Positions 18,009 to 26,707 of a stretch of DNA of 50,677 nucleotides are shown in pieces (position 1 is the stretch's first letter; each line of letters starts with the position of its first letter). The DNA is from an uncultured Nitrospirota bacterium (GTDB taxonomy: Bacteria; CG2-30-53-67), in NCBI GenBank assembly GCA_947259355.1, contig CAMYMF010000029.1, positions 1 through 50,677 on the forward strand. Direction: 5' to 3'. Position numbers and translations under genes: made by a program. The notes below the pieces were generated by a model. That model saw nothing but the letters and a program-made list of their open reading frames with translations. It was not told the DNA's origin and did not search any database.

Positions 18009-20333
18009 ATGAAACCTGTCAAACGCATTGCCATCGTCGGGGGAAACAAAGAGGGGCTCAGTCTCCTTCCGCTGCTCGAAAAAGACCCCACTGTCGGCGT
18101 CGACCTCATTGTGGATCGCAACCGTGAAGCCCTGGTCTTTAAACTGAATGAACTCGGATTTCAACTGGCCCGGAGATTCAAAATCCGGGTCAGCGCCAAC
18201 CTGGAAGACCTGATTGCAGAAGAGCAGCTCGATCTGATCATTGACGCCTCCTCCGATCCCGGTACCCGGTCCTTTTTGGAAAAACAGGATTTCCGCAGCG
18301 CGGAGATCATCAGCGCCCTGAGCGCCCACCTGCTGTGGGAATACCGGGGTCGGGAAGTTCCGGAGACCGACCGCTCGAGACACGCGAAACTTCTGGCCAG
18401 CCTGAATGAAATCGTTGAGGCCGTGAACCTGACCAAGGACAAGAAACAGGTCTCCGAAATGATCCTCAAAGTGGCCATCGAATCGACAGGCGCCGACAAT
18501 GGGTCGTTGATGCTGCTCGACCCGGAAGAGCAGGTGCTGAAAGTGGAGGTGGCCGAGGGGATCCCGCCGGAAGTGGTGCCGAATATTCGATGCCCCCTGG
18601 GCGAGGGCATCGCCGGGAAAGTCGCCCGGGAAGGCAAACCGCTGCTGCTCTCGGGCAGCGCCGACGACCGGACCTTCAAAATCCTGCGTAAGCGGGAGGA
18701 TGTCAAATCGGCACTCTGCGTTCCCTTGACCATCAATGGCGAAACGGTGGGCGTGCTCAACCTCAACAACTTGGAGGACCTGGAAGGGTTCAACGAAGAG
18801 GACCTGGCCTTCATTACCAAACTGGCCGCCTTCGATGCCGAAATCCTGCTGAAATCCCAGGAATACGAAAACCTGCGGGGCGACGCACGGACCTTTCGGA
18901 TTTGGAAGCAGCTCAATGACGAACTGCGCGCCTCGCAGCCTCTGGGCGAGAAGCTTGTGCGGGTTTGCCGGGCGCTGTCGGAGCATTTCAGCCAGTCCGT
19001 CTGCTCCATCTATCTACTCGACCCGGACAGCCATGAGCTCACCCTGCGGGCGAGCAGCCTGAAATCTTTCTCGCCGTCCTTCGGCCACCGGATTCGCCTT
19101 CAGGAGGGGATCGACGGCTGGGCGGCCAGTGAACAGGAGGTGGTCGTTCTGAAGGAACACCCACCCATCGATACCGGTACCAACAAGACGTTCATGTCGA
19201 TCCCGCTTATTACCGACGGCCGAATCACCGGCGTCATGAACATCCAGCTTGTCTCCTCCCAGGGTCTGAGCGAAGAAGAAGAGGCTTTCCTCCGGGACGT
19301 CGGCGGCCACCTGTCTCACGCCATCAGCAGCGCGCAGAAAGAAGATCACGCCAACCTGCGGGCCACGCGGTTGGAGGCCATCAACGAGGCCGGCATCAAC
19401 ATCGTCTCCATCATGGACATGGACAAGCTACTCGAACTCATCCCGCCGTCAGCGGCCATGATCATGGACGCCGACGGCTGCGTTCTTCGCCTCCGGGAGC
19501 GGGACGGCCTGCTCAAGGTGCGCTCAACCTATGCCATGTGGGAGGATGAGATTCAGGACAAAGTGCTCGAACTCGACGGGACCCTCTGTGCAAAAGTACA
19601 GCAGTCCAAGCACGCCCTGCATATCCATGACCTGGGTGAGGCCAAAGGGTACGAGCAGTTTGGACGGGTGGTGAAATCGGTGCTGTCCTTCCCGCTGATG
19701 GACAACGGCGTCGTCCACGGCGTCCTGTCCATTTACGACAAGATTCCCAAAGGCGCCTTTCACGTCGTCTCATTCAGTGAAGACGACATGGAGATCTTCA
19801 AGAAGTTTGTTCACTTTGTGGAGAAAGCCATCGTCAACGCCCGGGGCCGGGGCCACTCACAGATCTTTCTCAACTATGACAAGCTGACCGGCCTGCCCAA
19901 CGAGGCCGCCTTCCGGCGGGAGATCCAGAACGAAATCAACCGATCCAAACGACACGAGCGCCGCTTCATCCTCCTCACCCTGCTTTGGAGTTACCATCGC
20001 CCGGGCATCTCCAAATACGATGTGGAGCTTCGAAACAACATCGTGCTGGAGATCGCCGATGTGCTCAAGGAAAGCATCCGTGAATACGATACCCTCGCCC
20101 GCACCGGCCCGCAGAAGTTTGCCATGCTTTTTCCCGAATCGTCAGAGAACATTCATGATCTCAGCACCCGCCTGACGCGTGCCATCCGACGGAGAAAGAA
20201 GGCGTCCGATCCCCCCTTCGCCGAGCTCGCTCTGAGTCTGAAATTCGGCTATGCCATCTTCCCCGACGACGGCACCGAATTCGAGGCCATCGTCGGTGGT
20301 GCAAACCGCCTACGCCTGGGCGCGAAGGTTTAA
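18009..20333 (+). CDS. Multi-GAF signalling protein with degenerate GGDEF domain
   Basis: Protein of 774 aa, cytoplasmic. Order: a Rossmann-like N-terminal domain (VKRIAIVGGNKEGLSLLPLL to about residue 115), a GAF domain (about 140-285), a second GAF (about 315-440), a third GAF-like domain (about 455-610) and a C-terminal GGDEF fold (about 620-774). The GGDEF fold starts FLNYDKLTGLPNEAAFRREI as usual, but the signature loop reads GPQKFAML instead of GGDEFxxx, so cyclic-di-GMP synthesis is not expected. It may bind nucleotide or act as a dimer switch. ATG follows GGCC-rich sequence 50 bp after the REC-DUF4388 gene; the two may work together. Confidence 0.85.
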   Translation: MKPVKRIAIVGGNKEGLSLLPLLEKDPTVGVDLIVDRNREALVFKLNELGFQLARRFKIRVSANLEDLIAEEQLDLIIDASSDPGTRSFLEKQDFRSAEIISALSAHLLWEYRGREVPETDRSRHAKLLASLNEIVEAVNLTKDKKQVSEMILKVAIESTGADNGSLMLLDPEEQVLKVEVAEGIPPEVVPNIRCPLGEGIAGKVAREGKPLLLSGSADDRTFKILRKREDVKSALCVPLTINGETVGVLNLNNLEDLEGFNEEDLAFITKLAAFDAEILLKSQEYENLRGDARTFRIWKQLNDELRASQPLGEKLVRVCRALSEHFSQSVCSIYLLDPDSHELTLRASSLKSFSPSFGHRIRLQEGIDGWAASEQEVVVLKEHPPIDTGTNKTFMSIPLITDGRITGVMNIQLVSSQGLSEEEEAFLRDVGGHLSHAISSAQKEDHANLRATRLEAINEAGINIVSIMDMDKLLELIPPSAAMIMDADGCVLRLRERDGLLKVRSTYAMWEDEIQDKVLELDGTLCAKVQQSKHALHIHDLGEAKGYEQFGRVVKSVLSFPLMDNGVVHGVLSIYDKIPKGAFHVVSFSEDDMEIFKKFVHFVEKAIVNARGRGHSQIFLNYDKLTGLPNEAAFRREIQNEINRSKRHERRFILLTLLWSYHRPGISKYDVELRNNIVLEIADVLKESIREYDTLARTGPQKFAMLFPESSENIHDLSTRLTRAIRRRKKASDPPFAELALSLKFGYAIFPDDGTEFEAIVGGANRLRLGAKV

Positions 20334-20337
20334 CCCC

Positions 20338-20362
20338 GATATTGCATGAGTGATCGTCACGC
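20338..20362. repeat. Dispersed repeat, family 2 copy B
   Basis: Begins GATATTGCATGA, then GTGATCGTCA. It starts 4 bp after the stop codon of the GAF-protein gene and runs in the same direction as copy A, so the 2.36-kb gene is bracketed by direct repeats. Confidence 0.5.
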
Positions 20363-20415
20363 ACGCCGTGTCTTGGCAGATGTCCATCGCCACGGCCTGG
20401 CCCCGTGGGACCGGC

Positions 20416-20985
20416 TCATTCCCCCCAGACTTCTGCCTTCTTCGCCCAGTCACTCCCGGGATACTTCTCCTTTAACTCCAGGAAGGCCTCCTTCAGGCGG
20501 ACGGGATCTCCCGAGTCCTTGTAGCGGCAGACCCCGCAGTAATAGACTGCGGCCGGGGCTGCAGAAGTTTCGGGATAGCGCGCCACGATCCGCTGGTACG
20601 CGTCAGCGGCCTCGCCGTAATGCTCCGCATGAAACGCTAGATTGGCAAGCCCCAGCTGCATCTCGCCGAGAAAATTCATCGGATCGAGAAAGCCCGTCAC
20701 GCGGTGGTGCTCCTTGCGGTTGGGATCGCAGATGATGAACGTGGGGGTCCACTGCACATCGAACTCTTTGAAATGCTTCATCTGGCTCGTTCCGTCGAGC
20801 TTGAGCGGGATAAAATGGCTCGAAACGAATTCGGCCACTTCCGGATTGGGGTACGTAACTGCACCCATCTTGTTGCAGCCGCCTCAACGGGGACTGAAAA
20901 AATCGAACAGGATCGGTTTGTTCTCCGAGGCACTCACCGCAAGCGCTTCGGCAAGATCTGTCTTCCAGGCAATTTCTCCTGCCAT
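20416..20985 (-). CDS. Thioredoxin-like selenoprotein candidate (UxxC motif) with TPR-like tail
   Basis: Reading through one in-frame TGA (20886-20884, codon 34) gives a 189-aa protein. ATG 20985 has a near-perfect ribosome site, AAGGAGGT, 6 bases upstream. The frame reads ILFDFFSPR-U-GGC-NKMGAVTYP, so TGA occupies the first position of a thioredoxin CxxC motif (U34-G-G-C37). The cis-proline loop is WTPTFIICD. The last about 80 residues form a TPR-like helical tail (AADAYQRIVARYPET). A bacterial-type SECIS-like hairpin lies 23 nt after the TGA. Sec-containing thioredoxin-like proteins are known in Desulfobacterota. Without readthrough the product would start at Met40 and lack the active site. 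selABCD genes are not in the window. Role inferred: thiol-disulfide or peroxide chemistry. Confidence 0.82.
20849..20866 (-). promoter_or_regulatory. Candidate bacterial SECIS element
   Basis: In the mRNA, GGGUGC pairs with GUACCC (6 bp, one G-U) around the 6-nt loop AGUUAC. The loop starts 23 nt after the UGA and has a G among its first two bases, which fits the general bacterial SECIS pattern. An alternative nearer stem CUGCA/UGCAG is also possible. Folding was judged by eye. Confidence 0.55.
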
Positions 20986-21071
20986 GACAACACCTCCTTA
21001 TGGTTTCTGTGTTCATCGTAGCCAGGAAGGTACTGCGGACACCGGGGTTTGTCAATCGGGTCCTGCGTCCT

Positions 21072-22019
21072 TTACCGGTATTCCCTGGACTGCACGAGCC
21101 GGCCGTTCAGGTAGACCTCGACCACCGCCTCGCCTTGGGTTTCAAGCATCAAATCGATGCGGCTCCCGGGCCGTTTGCGCTCGGAGAAAACGCGTCGGCG
21201 CCCCTGCCGGTCTTCCACGATGACATCGGCATGGACCGCCCGAAAACCGAAGGGAATCCTATAAGAAAAGGGCGTGCGCAGCAGAGGTGCCCCCGATGGA
21301 AAACTCTCTTCCCGATTCACCACCAACGTGACCGGCGACGATCGGCTGACCCGGTAGCCCTCCGCTGGAGACTGGTTGATCACCCGGTTGCCCACAACCC
21401 CTGGATACTGCTCATAATGAACGTTGCCGACGTTCAGGCCCGCCGACTCGAGCAGTGCCATGGCCGCGTCGAAATCCATCCGGATCAGGTCCGGCATGCG
21501 GTACGCGGTGGGTCGCGGGCCAAGGCTGACCAGAAGGTTCACCGCATTCTCCTGAATCCGTTCCGCCAAGGGCAAGGGGTTCTGGGCGAGCACCATCCTT
21601 TCTTCGCTCCCCGGCGCATAGACTTGGGTCACCCGTCCCACCGAGAGGCCGTTCTCGCTCAGAATCAGCTCCGCCTTGCGGATGGACTGGCCCCGCACGT
21701 CGGGCACGGCGATATCCCGCATCCCGAGACTGATCACCACTTCGATGTTACGATCCATCTTGAGGGACGTGCCGGCCTGCGGGTACTGGGCAATGATTCC
21801 GTGGCGTGCCACGGACGGATGATATTCCTCCCGAATGACCCGCAGGTCCAGACCAAGCTGCCCCACTTCCTTGAGTGCTGCCACCACGTTCCGGCCCTCG
21901 AGGTCCGGCACGCTCACTGTCTTCTCCGCGGTGACCCAACGGAGTGTCACCCAGGCCGACGCGACCGCTATCAGCAGAAAGACGGCCAGCGCCCCGAAGA
22001 ACTGCAAATAACGTTTCAC
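21072..22019 (-). CDS. PASTA-repeat membrane-anchored protein
   Basis: Protein of 315 aa: short basic N-terminus, one transmembrane helix (about 6-27) and three PASTA repeats (beginning VSVPDLEGRNVV, IAVPDVRGQSI and YRMPDLIRMDF). A C-terminal beta segment of about 80 residues with no family I know follows. PASTA repeats bind muropeptides in Ser/Thr kinases and penicillin-binding proteins, but here they are not attached to an enzyme. GTG 22019 has GAGGG upstream; the frame continues upstream into the UbiB gene, where no homology is seen. It starts 31 bp after the ubiB-like gene ends and is probably cotranscribed. Confidence 0.85.
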   Translation of the reverse strand: MKRYLQFFGALAVFLLIAVASAWVTLRWVTAEKTVSVPDLEGRNVVAALKEVGQLGLDLRVIREEYHPSVARHGIIAQYPQAGTSLKMDRNIEVVISLGMRDIAVPDVRGQSIRKAELILSENGLSVGRVTQVYAPGSEERMVLAQNPLPLAERIQENAVNLLVSLGPRPTAYRMPDLIRMDFDAAMALLESAGLNVGNVHYEQYPGVVGNRVINQSPAEGYRVSRSSPVTLVVNREESFPSGAPLLRTPFSYRIPFGFRAVHADVIVEDRQGRRRVFSERKRPGSRIDLMLETQGEAVVEVYLNGRLVQSREYR

Positions 22020-22050
22020 CCCTTCACCCTCACGGACAGATTCGCCTGCT

Positions 22051-23715
22051 CTAGCGCGGCGGTCCCGGCATGGGGCCCTTGCCCTTTTTCTTTCGCTTGC
22101 CCACATCGACCCAAAGATTGAACCCGTAGGTCGTGGAGATCGGAATGGCAATGACGCCAAGCAGGATCAGACCCGAAACGCTCAGCCCGCCAACCAGCAC
22201 GGGCAGATTCTGATTGTAGACATAGAGAATGGAGACGACAATGGCAATCATCACGCCGGCCATGGCGACGATGGTTCGGCGGAAAACACGAGCCACATAG
22301 CGTTCAGTCTGGCTGATGCTCACGGGATGAATGCGGAAGCGAAGATCCTCCCGCCGAAGGGTGCGCAGGACCTCCACGGCATCACGATAGAGGCCTCGCA
22401 GCGTCTTCAGCTCTTCCTCCACTCGCTTACACGGATTGAGCTCCTGCTCCGCCCGCAGCATCTGTTTGACCAGCGGCACGATGTCCTTGACGGCATTGAA
22501 ATCATAGCGGTATTGCGTACCGATGCCCTCCACGAGGGCCGCCGTCTTGAAGATATAAACGAGATTGCTCGGCAGCTCGAAGGGAAAGGCGTAGAAACTC
22601 TCGAGCACTTCAAAGGCGATCTCCTGGACCCGCCGCTGTGTAATTCCCTCCTCGGAGAGAATATCAAACATGGTCTCTGCCGCCTCTCGGAGTATGGTGG
22701 TGCTCACTTCCCGGTTGGCAATGCCCAGGTTGTAATACCCTTCAATCAACCGATCGAAATCCCGCCGCGCACCGGCCATGGTCGTTTCGATCAGCTCATG
22801 GCGCGTCTCGTGATCGAGCTCCACCACCAGTCCGTAGTCCACGAGAACGATCTTCTCATCCTGGGTCACCAGGATGTTGCCGGGATGCGGATCGGCATGA
22901 ACCACACCATCCATGAGAATTTGTTTTGCGTAGATTTCAATGAGATGCCGCAACACCCGATCGATATTGATACCGGCTTGTTTGAGCTGCTCAAATTCGG
23001 TGATCTTGATGCCGTGATAGAAACGAATCACCAGGATCCTCGGCGTCGTCACTTCCGGAAAGAACTCGGGAATCACGATGTCGGGACGGCCCTTCATGAG
23101 CTCCTGAAAACGGCGTATATTGTGCGACTCGTGCTCGAAATCCATCTCTTCGTAAATGGTGCGCGAAAATTCGTCTACCACCACCTGCAGGGAACGGAGC
23201 TGGTAGGAATTGAACAATCGGTTGAGAATCCCCAGAAGCCCCTGAATGATACTCAGGTCGTCGGCCACCAGTTCATGAATGCCGGGCCGCTGCACCTTCA
23301 CGGCGACCTCAATGCCGTGATACCGGGCCCGGTGTACCTGGCCCAGCGAGGCTGCTGCCAGGGGCTGTGCTTCGAACTGTTCAAACACTTCATCGAAGGG
23401 GCGCTGGTATTCCGCTTTGATCACCTCTTTGACCGCTTCCAGGGAAATGGGGGGCACTTCGTCGTGAAGCTTGGAGAGCTCCGCTAGGTAAATGGGCGGC
23501 AGTATGTCCGAACGTGTAGAGAGCACCTGGGTCAGCTTGATGAAGGAGGGACCCAGCATGGCGATTTTCTGTGTGAGCTTGCGCGCGCGGCTTACATGAA
23601 ATTCAAACGTGCGGTCCCGCCCCGGACCGAAAAATATGAACCGGTGCAAATCGAGGGCGATTGACACGATGAAGGGAAAGGCAGTCCAGAAAATTTTCAG
23701 GCTTCGTCTGATCAT
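22051..23715 (-). CDS. ABC1/UbiB/AarF family atypical kinase
   Basis: Protein of 554 aa. Seen: the KxGQ-like segment LGPSFIKLTQVLSTRSDILP; AAASLGQVHRARY, the Ala-rich loop replacing the usual glycine-rich loop; VAVKVQRPG with the catalytic Lys; HADPHPGNILV catalytic loop; and VDYGLV, the DFG equivalent. Two hydrophobic C-terminal helices (about residues 490-540) anchor it in the membrane. Family members support ubiquinone biosynthesis or lipid handling. An anaerobe of this type more likely uses menaquinone, so a quinone or lipid role is plausible but unproven. I chose ATG 23715 over upstream GTG/ATG codons because the homology starts there. Confidence 0.9.
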   Translation of the reverse strand: MIRRSLKIFWTAFPFIVSIALDLHRFIFFGPGRDRTFEFHVSRARKLTQKIAMLGPSFIKLTQVLSTRSDILPPIYLAELSKLHDEVPPISLEAVKEVIKAEYQRPFDEVFEQFEAQPLAAASLGQVHRARYHGIEVAVKVQRPGIHELVADDLSIIQGLLGILNRLFNSYQLRSLQVVVDEFSRTIYEEMDFEHESHNIRRFQELMKGRPDIVIPEFFPEVTTPRILVIRFYHGIKITEFEQLKQAGINIDRVLRHLIEIYAKQILMDGVVHADPHPGNILVTQDEKIVLVDYGLVVELDHETRHELIETTMAGARRDFDRLIEGYYNLGIANREVSTTILREAAETMFDILSEEGITQRRVQEIAFEVLESFYAFPFELPSNLVYIFKTAALVEGIGTQYRYDFNAVKDIVPLVKQMLRAEQELNPCKRVEEELKTLRGLYRDAVEVLRTLRREDLRFRIHPVSISQTERYVARVFRRTIVAMAGVMIAIVVSILYVYNQNLPVLVGGLSVSGLILLGVIAIPISTTYGFNLWVDVGKRKKKGKGPMPGPPR

Positions 23716-23784
23716 TGAAATCTCTGCAGCGCGCGCCCCGCGAGGCGGAAGTGGTCCGCGTACCAACCGGGAGTGGCTGGTCGA

Positions 23785-25569
23785 CTACCGGTATTTTCTC
23801 GCCAGGTAGGCCAACCATTCGTCCTGAATTCCCCCATAGTCCATGCCGAGCGCCGTAATGAGGGCCGCTTCGGCCTCCCCGTCTCTGGCCACTTCGGACA
23901 GAAGCCGCTGCACGGCATATACACCGTGTTCTTCAATGATATAATCGACCAGCGTGTAACTGACGGTGTAGGCCCTGGAGGCAGCGCGGGCGTTCAGATC
24001 GAGAAAGGAGGCTTCCAATTGTCTCAACGGCGGCACCGATGCACCCTGCAGCAGCTCTCGTATGTTCTGTTCGTGGCGGGCATCGGATTCTCCTGCAAAA
24101 TACTGCGCCAATCCTTCGTTGAGCCATGCCGGGCATTTCCCCCCGGTTTGCTGATGGATCAGTGCATGGGTGTATTCATGCAACACCACTTCCTCCAGGG
24201 CAGCTGTCTTCTCCTGCAGACCGCCAATGGGAATCCGAATCTTGCCGTCGTAGACCCCCAGGGCCCAGTCGGGGGACTGGGTCACCTCGTGAAAATCTGC
24301 ATCGGAGTAAAGAATGGTGGTGATATTCTCCGACGGATAGTAGTTCAACTGGGCCCCGATGCGCTGATACGCGTCTTCCAGAAGCTGCACCACGAAGAAT
24401 CCGGCACCCATGTTTTCCGCGCCATCATAACGGACATCGAAATGCTTTCCCGCCCGGGTCTCAAAATCCTGCTCCACGGCGGCCTCCCGCGCCACCTTCT
24501 CGAGGATCTCCCGCACGCGCGCATCTGCCGGGTTGACGGCGAGGTAGGCCTTCAGATATTCCATGGCCTCCTTGAGACGATTCTGTTTGTACAACAACTC
24601 CCCCAGCATGCGGTTCACGTCGGGATCCTTGGGCTCCCGCTCGAGATAGATCCTAAAGTACTGTTCTGCGGCCGACTCATCGGCCAGGTTGAGGATTGCG
24701 ATCCCCATGAGCTTGTAGACTTCAGGCGAGTCATCCAGCAATTTCACGGCCTCTTCGAACGAAAGAACGGCCTGCTCGTATTGCTTGTCGTCCAGCTGAC
24801 GGTAACCGCGCTGCACCCAGGCACGATGCAGATTCTGTAGGACGACCGACTCGCCGGGGAGTTCTTTCAACGCCTCTTCGAAGCTGCGAATGGCCTCGTC
24901 CAACCGCCCCTCGTTGAGCAGTGTCACGCCTGCGTTGTTCAATTGCACAGCCGTCTCCTCCTGGGCCTGGCTGTTCGCCACCGCTTGGGGTGCCGCCATT
25001 TTCGATGTCGCGACCTTCTTTTTCCCTGCGCCCAGACCAAAGGGCGATGTCACCGTTCGAACGGCCTTCTCCACACCGCCCTGGGGTGTCCCGGATTCCC
25101 TGAGGAAGAAATACCCCGCGATGGCCGCAGCGACGACCAACAATGCCAAGAAGAGCTTTCCGCCGCCGCCGGCGGCCGGCGAAGGCACTGGCCCGGGATC
25201 ATGGGGTACCGACTCCCGGTCGACCTTTTTCGCCACCCCCCGACCCATCATCCGCCGTCGGCGGAGCTCCACGATACCGCCGAGAGCCTCCAAGGCCCCG
25301 CGGAGTCTCTGGGCTCGCTCCTCGGGCATTTCCTTTACCAGCAACGCGGGATGCTCGGAGAGGCGGGCAATGAGTTTGTCACGGGAGTCCCAGAAGGTAT
25401 GGCGATGGAGAAAATCCAGGACTCCGTCATAGGAGGCAGGGTTGGAAACCCCCATGAGGAAGACGTCACAGACATGCTCGGAAGCGGTTGTGGCGCCCCC
25501 CGCCAGGACACAGCGGGGGCACAAAACGGTCTCCCGCTCAACTTTCCCGGCACAGGTGGGACACTGCAT
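23785..25569 (-). CDS. Membrane-anchored TPR protein with peptidase MA-like domain
   Basis: Protein of 594 aa. N-terminus: a zinc ribbon (CPTCAGKVERETVLCPRC), then a small domain with FLMGVSNPASYDGVLDFL and an Arg-rich end, then one transmembrane helix (about 137-155). About four TPR repeats follow (210-350, for example AIRSFEEALKELPGES and AVLSFEEAVKLLDDS). The C-terminus is a gluzincin-like domain with HEYTH in VVLHEYTHALIHQQ and the downstream Glu in LNEGLAQYFAG. All zinc ligands appear present. Substrate unknown. The gene ends 69 bp before the UbiB gene starts; the 203 bp upstream to coaE contain nothing recognised. Confidence 0.85.
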   Translation of the reverse strand: MQCPTCAGKVERETVLCPRCVLAGGATTASEHVCDVFLMGVSNPASYDGVLDFLHRHTFWDSRDKLIARLSEHPALLVKEMPEERAQRLRGALEALGGIVELRRRRMMGRGVAKKVDRESVPHDPGPVPSPAAGGGGKLFLALLVVAAAIAGYFFLRESGTPQGGVEKAVRTVTSPFGLGAGKKKVATSKMAAPQAVANSQAQEETAVQLNNAGVTLLNEGRLDEAIRSFEEALKELPGESVVLQNLHRAWVQRGYRQLDDKQYEQAVLSFEEAVKLLDDSPEVYKLMGIAILNLADESAAEQYFRIYLEREPKDPDVNRMLGELLYKQNRLKEAMEYLKAYLAVNPADARVREILEKVAREAAVEQDFETRAGKHFDVRYDGAENMGAGFFVVQLLEDAYQRIGAQLNYYPSENITTILYSDADFHEVTQSPDWALGVYDGKIRIPIGGLQEKTAALEEVVLHEYTHALIHQQTGGKCPAWLNEGLAQYFAGESDARHEQNIRELLQGASVPPLRQLEASFLDLNARAASRAYTVSYTLVDYIIEEHGVYAVQRLLSEVARDGEAEAALITALGMDYGGIQDEWLAYLARKYR

Positions 25570-25772
25570 AGACGCTCCTCGGCTGGGGTTTCATTCTAAT
25601 CGATTGCGGAATGGGAGTCAACCTCAGAGGTGTCCTGTCAGCGGCCTCGCCGGGCACCGGCGGGGAAAGAATTTTTCTTGCGGCAACGGATGTTTACGGC
25701 ACAGCATCCTCCTTCGCACCGGCCGGTGCGGGCCAGCGGAAGGGCGTGCGCACTCAGATGGCGAGGGGGGCG

Positions 25773-26369
25773 TTAGGCGCAAAGCCGTGAGAGCATCTCG
25801 TCCACCTGTCGGTAGGTTTCCGAACGTTTTCCCCGGTTGTCAATCACCCAGTCGGCTGCCTTGCGCTTTTGCTCGATGGAGATCTGGGCGGCGAGCCGCT
25901 TGCGTGCTTCGGCCTCGCACAGGCCGTTGCGCGCCATGAGGCGTTCAACCTGCGCCCCTTCGTCGGCGTAGACGACGACCGTCAGGTCGACCGCCCCCTC
26001 GTGCCCCGTCTCAAAGAGCAGCGGTACCGAGAAGACGACCAGCGCGTGCGGGTCTTTTGCCAGCAGGGAACGTATCTTCTTCCATCCGGCTTCGTACACC
26101 CGGGGGTGGACGATCGATTCCAGAACCTTTCGCTGCTCGGGCGCGTCGAACACCATGTTTGCCAACCGGGCGCGATCCAGTGTGCCGTTTTTCTTGAGAA
26201 TGGCGGGACCGAAGGCGGCCACGATTTCCCGATAGGCGGGACGATTCTTTCGGACCACTTCCCGGGCCAGCTCGTCCGCATCAATAACCGGAATTCCCCG
26301 CTGCTTTAGATAATCGCTGACCAGGCTCTTTCCGGTGGCAATCCCCCCGGTGAGACCAATGACCGGCAT
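25773..26369 (-). CDS. coaE: Dephospho-CoA kinase
   Basis: Last step of coenzyme A synthesis, ATP-dependent phosphorylation of dephospho-CoA. Protein of 198 aa, normal length. Seen: P-loop GLTGGIATGKS at the N-terminus, VIDADELAREVV, the HPRV lid-region motif and the C-terminal KxADWVIDNRGKRSE. ATG 26369 has GGGAGGT 3-4 bases upstream; the frame continues 33 codons further with no homology. The gap 26370-26707 (338 bp) contains family-1 repeat copy B and no gene. Confidence 0.95.
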   Translation of the reverse strand: MPVIGLTGGIATGKSLVSDYLKQRGIPVIDADELAREVVRKNRPAYREIVAAFGPAILKKNGTLDRARLANMVFDAPEQRKVLESIVHPRVYEAGWKKIRSLLAKDPHALVVFSVPLLFETGHEGAVDLTVVVYADEGAQVERLMARNGLCEAEARKRLAAQISIEQKRKAADWVIDNRGKRSETYRQVDEMLSRLCA

Positions 26370-26531
26370 GGTGACCTCCCTGCTGCCACCGGGACTTTTC
26401 GCCCGGGCAACGGGTGAAACGCTCCGTATTCGTAACGGCCAGGTTGCTTCTATTTTCTCGCAGGACAAGGCGGGAGGAGCGCAAAACCGGCGGCGTGTTT
26501 TTCATCCGTTGAGGATTTGAGCACCGCAACA

Positions 26532-26600
26532 CCTCAAGATACCTTGCTTTAATAGCCGCTGAAAGCGGCAACAATTATATTAAGCGAGGCACGCGACGCT
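26532..26600. repeat. Dispersed palindromic repeat, family 1 copy B
   Basis: Starts CAAGATACCTTGCT as in copy A at 5150. Stem GCCGCT-GAA-AGCGGC differs from copy A (GCCGTC-GCA-GACGGC) at paired positions on both sides. Outer segments GCTTTAATA and TATTAAGC also pair. Ends in AAGCGAGGCACGCG as in copy A. Confidence 0.6.
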
Positions 26601-26707
26601 CCGTACGTCCAGCGGGCCCCGCTTGTGTTCCAGGGCGACGCTGTGTTAGAGTCCTGCCCGGCGAGCGGCGGGGGTGCTGTGCAGCCCGAATGAGGAGAGG
26701 AGCGGCC

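Noticed and set aside
20884-20886. TGA read as an ordinary nonsense mutation (pseudogene)
   Set aside because: The TGA sits exactly at the redox-active position with Cys three residues later, and a SECIS-like hairpin follows, so selenocysteine is the better explanation, though not proven.
20603-21055. Alternative minus-strand frame overlapping the selenoprotein candidate
   Set aside because: No homology and no ribosome site; the other frame has the thioredoxin motif and a strong ribosome site.
22020-22160. N-terminal extension of the PASTA protein into the UbiB gene
   Set aside because: No homology and GAGGG precedes GTG 22019.
26370-26468. N-terminal extension of coaE
   Set aside because: Homology begins at 26369 with GGGAGGT upstream.
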